Positions 6,404 to 7,462 of a stretch of DNA of 7,462 bases are shown here, piece after piece (position 1 is the stretch's first letter; each line of letters begins with the position of its first letter). The stretch is from Ignavibacteria bacterium UBA5771 (GTDB taxonomy: Bacteria; Bacteroidota; Ignavibacteria; Kapaibacteriales; UBA2268): contig DIEP01000001.1 of NCBI GenBank assembly GCA_002418685.1, positions 1,102 through 8,563 on the forward strand, in the 5' to 3' direction. The notes under the pieces are model-generated. The model saw nothing but the letters and a program-made list of their open reading frames with translations. It did not search any database and had not been told where the DNA came from. The position numbers and the translations under genes are program-made.

Positions 6404-7462
6404 TTATCTTAATATTATAATTTCGACTCGTCTATTAATAGCTCGATTTCTTTCTGTGGTGTTCGGGACAAGTGGTCTCACCGAACCATAACCCGCCGTT
6501 ATTATTCTCTCTCGAGGAATATTTTTACTCAATAAGTACTGCATAATTACAACTGAACGTCGAATCGAACGATCTAAATTCTGAGCTGTTGTTCCTCTAT
6601 CGTCTGAATGACCCTCAACTACAACTCTATAACCTGGATTTGAAATTAGAAATTCAGCCACTGCATTAAGATATTCAGTAAGTGCAGGAGTAAGATCTGT
6701 TGCACTCGAACTTGGATAAGAAAATCTCATTGTATCCAATGCCCTTACTCTTATGTTTGGACGTGGTGGAGTTGGAGTAATTTCTTGCTCTTTTTGTGGT
6801 GGAACTTCTATTTGCTTGGGAACTTCTGCGATTACTATTGGTTCCGGAACATGAGTAAGATACGCTGCGGGCAAAGGATCAATGCTTCTGAAGCCTGGAA
6901 AAGTCACACCAATTTCATTAGTTAATGATGCTAAATAAGCTGGTGGTTCAATATAATTAGGATTAAACCGATGAGTATCTAATGTGACTCTATCGGGACC
7001 GAATTTCAGAGTCAATCCCAATTGGAAAGTAACCCCATTATAACTCGAATTTAAATCAGACAAATAATTTGTCCCAAAATGTATTGCAAAATAAGGTGAG
7101 AGGTTCGCACGAGCAGTTGTAAATAGATTTACATTAAAAATTTCATAACCGACACCTAATTGCAATCCCAATCTGAAATTTTGAGAATTATATTTAAATG
7201 AATATTTCTCATCAATATATTCGGAATTATTAAATTGCTTAGTCATCTCGCCTTTGGAGGAAAGTGGAATATCAAAATCCAGTCCGCCAAAACCAAATAG
7301 CCCATCTAAAAATTCAAGTTCATACCGGAAATAAGGTGAAATTGAGATATAATTTAAAGCTGATGAGTTCTGATAGCTCGTATTCAAAGTATCTCCTTCC
7401 AGAGTTGTTTCGGTATTGCTGAATTTTCTATTAATGAGAGCAAGGAACATACCTGTGCCCCA
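6404..7462 (-). CDS. OmpA-family outer-membrane barrel with peptidoglycan-binding domain, 5' end missing
   Basis: The reading frame is open to the right edge (352 codons visible; four, W-G-T-G, precede the first Met), so the true start and signal peptide lie outside. Visible residues 1 to about 155 alternate polar and hydrophobic residues in short strands (for example YISISPYFRYELEF, LGLQLGVGYEIF, GVTFQLGLTLKFG), as in a transmembrane beta-barrel. A Pro/Glu-rich linker follows (about 205-235, EVPPQKEQEITPTPPRP). The C-terminal OmpA domain (about 238-352) has VVVEGHSDDRG, NLDRSIRRSV and RNRAINRRVEI. D287 and R302 match by spacing the diaminopimelate-binding Asp271 and Arg286 of Acinetobacter OmpA, so it should anchor the outer membrane to the cell wall. 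It is the first visible gene of the cluster, and the link with signalling genes suggests, without proof, an envelope-related role. The promoter is not in view. Confidence 0.9.
   Translation of the reverse strand, partial: WGTGMFLALINRKFSNTETTLEGDTLNTSYQNSSALNYISISPYFRYELEFLDGLFGFGGLDFDIPLSSKGEMTKQFNNSEYIDEKYSFKYNSQNFRLGLQLGVGYEIFNVNLFTTARANLSPYFAIHFGTNYLSDLNSSYNGVTFQLGLTLKFGPDRVTLDTHRFNPNYIEPPAYLASLTNEIGVTFPGFRSIDPLPAAYLTHVPEPIVIAEVPKQIEVPPQKEQEITPTPPRPNIRVRALDTMRFSYPSSSATDLTPALTEYLNAVAEFLISNPGYRVVVEGHSDDRGTTAQNLDRSIRRSVVIMQYLLSKNIPRERIITAGYGSVRPLVPNTTERNRAINRRVEIIILR

Overview
The window is A+T-rich (roughly two thirds by eye). Every supported gene is on the minus strand, so transcription runs from the right edge to the left. 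An OmpA-type protein with an N-terminal beta-barrel, A/T-rich upstream regions with mostly weak Shine-Dalgarno signals, a CtpA-type S41 peptidase of about 556 residues and a bacterial-type complex I subunit all point to a Gram-negative, respiring bacterium. I infer the Bacteroidota/Chlorobi (FCB) side of the tree, perhaps an Ignavibacteria- or Kapabacteria-like lineage; the lineage is a guess from gene style, not a proven placement.

Layout, in order of transcription. (1) 7462-6404: the 3' part of an outer-membrane barrel plus OmpA peptidoglycan-binding protein, whose 5' end lies beyond the window. (2) 6400-6029: a stand-alone DivK/CheY-like receiver. (3) 6014-3792: a membrane CHASE-PAS sensor with a histidine-kinase-type tail whose ATP-binding domain has lost its motifs. 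(4) 3738-2632: a soluble receiver-histidine kinase hybrid with an intact ATP-binding domain. Gaps of 3, 14 and 53 bp suggest one operon, ended by a plausible intrinsic terminator near 2581-2540. (5) About 430 bp of very A+T-rich intergenic DNA with a perfect 15-bp inverted repeat and possible traces of decayed coding sequence. (6) 2200-530: a C-terminal processing peptidase (CtpA/Prc, S41). (7) 484-1: the first 161 codons of nuoD, cut by the left window edge and placed 45 bp after the peptidase rather than after nuoC.

How they may work together. Genes 2-4 contain the parts of a multi-step phosphorelay, distributed unusually. The membrane sensor keeps the phospho-accepting histidine but looks unable to bind ATP. 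The neighbouring hybrid has a complete ATP-binding domain plus its own receiver. The small receiver has no output domain, and no DNA-binding domain is seen in the cluster. A reasonable inference is that the sensor is phosphorylated in trans by, or allosterically controls, the hybrid kinase, and that the result is read out through protein-protein contacts of the small receiver. Co-location with an OmpA-like envelope protein suggests, but does not prove, a link to the cell envelope. The peptidase and nuoD form a separate transcription unit.
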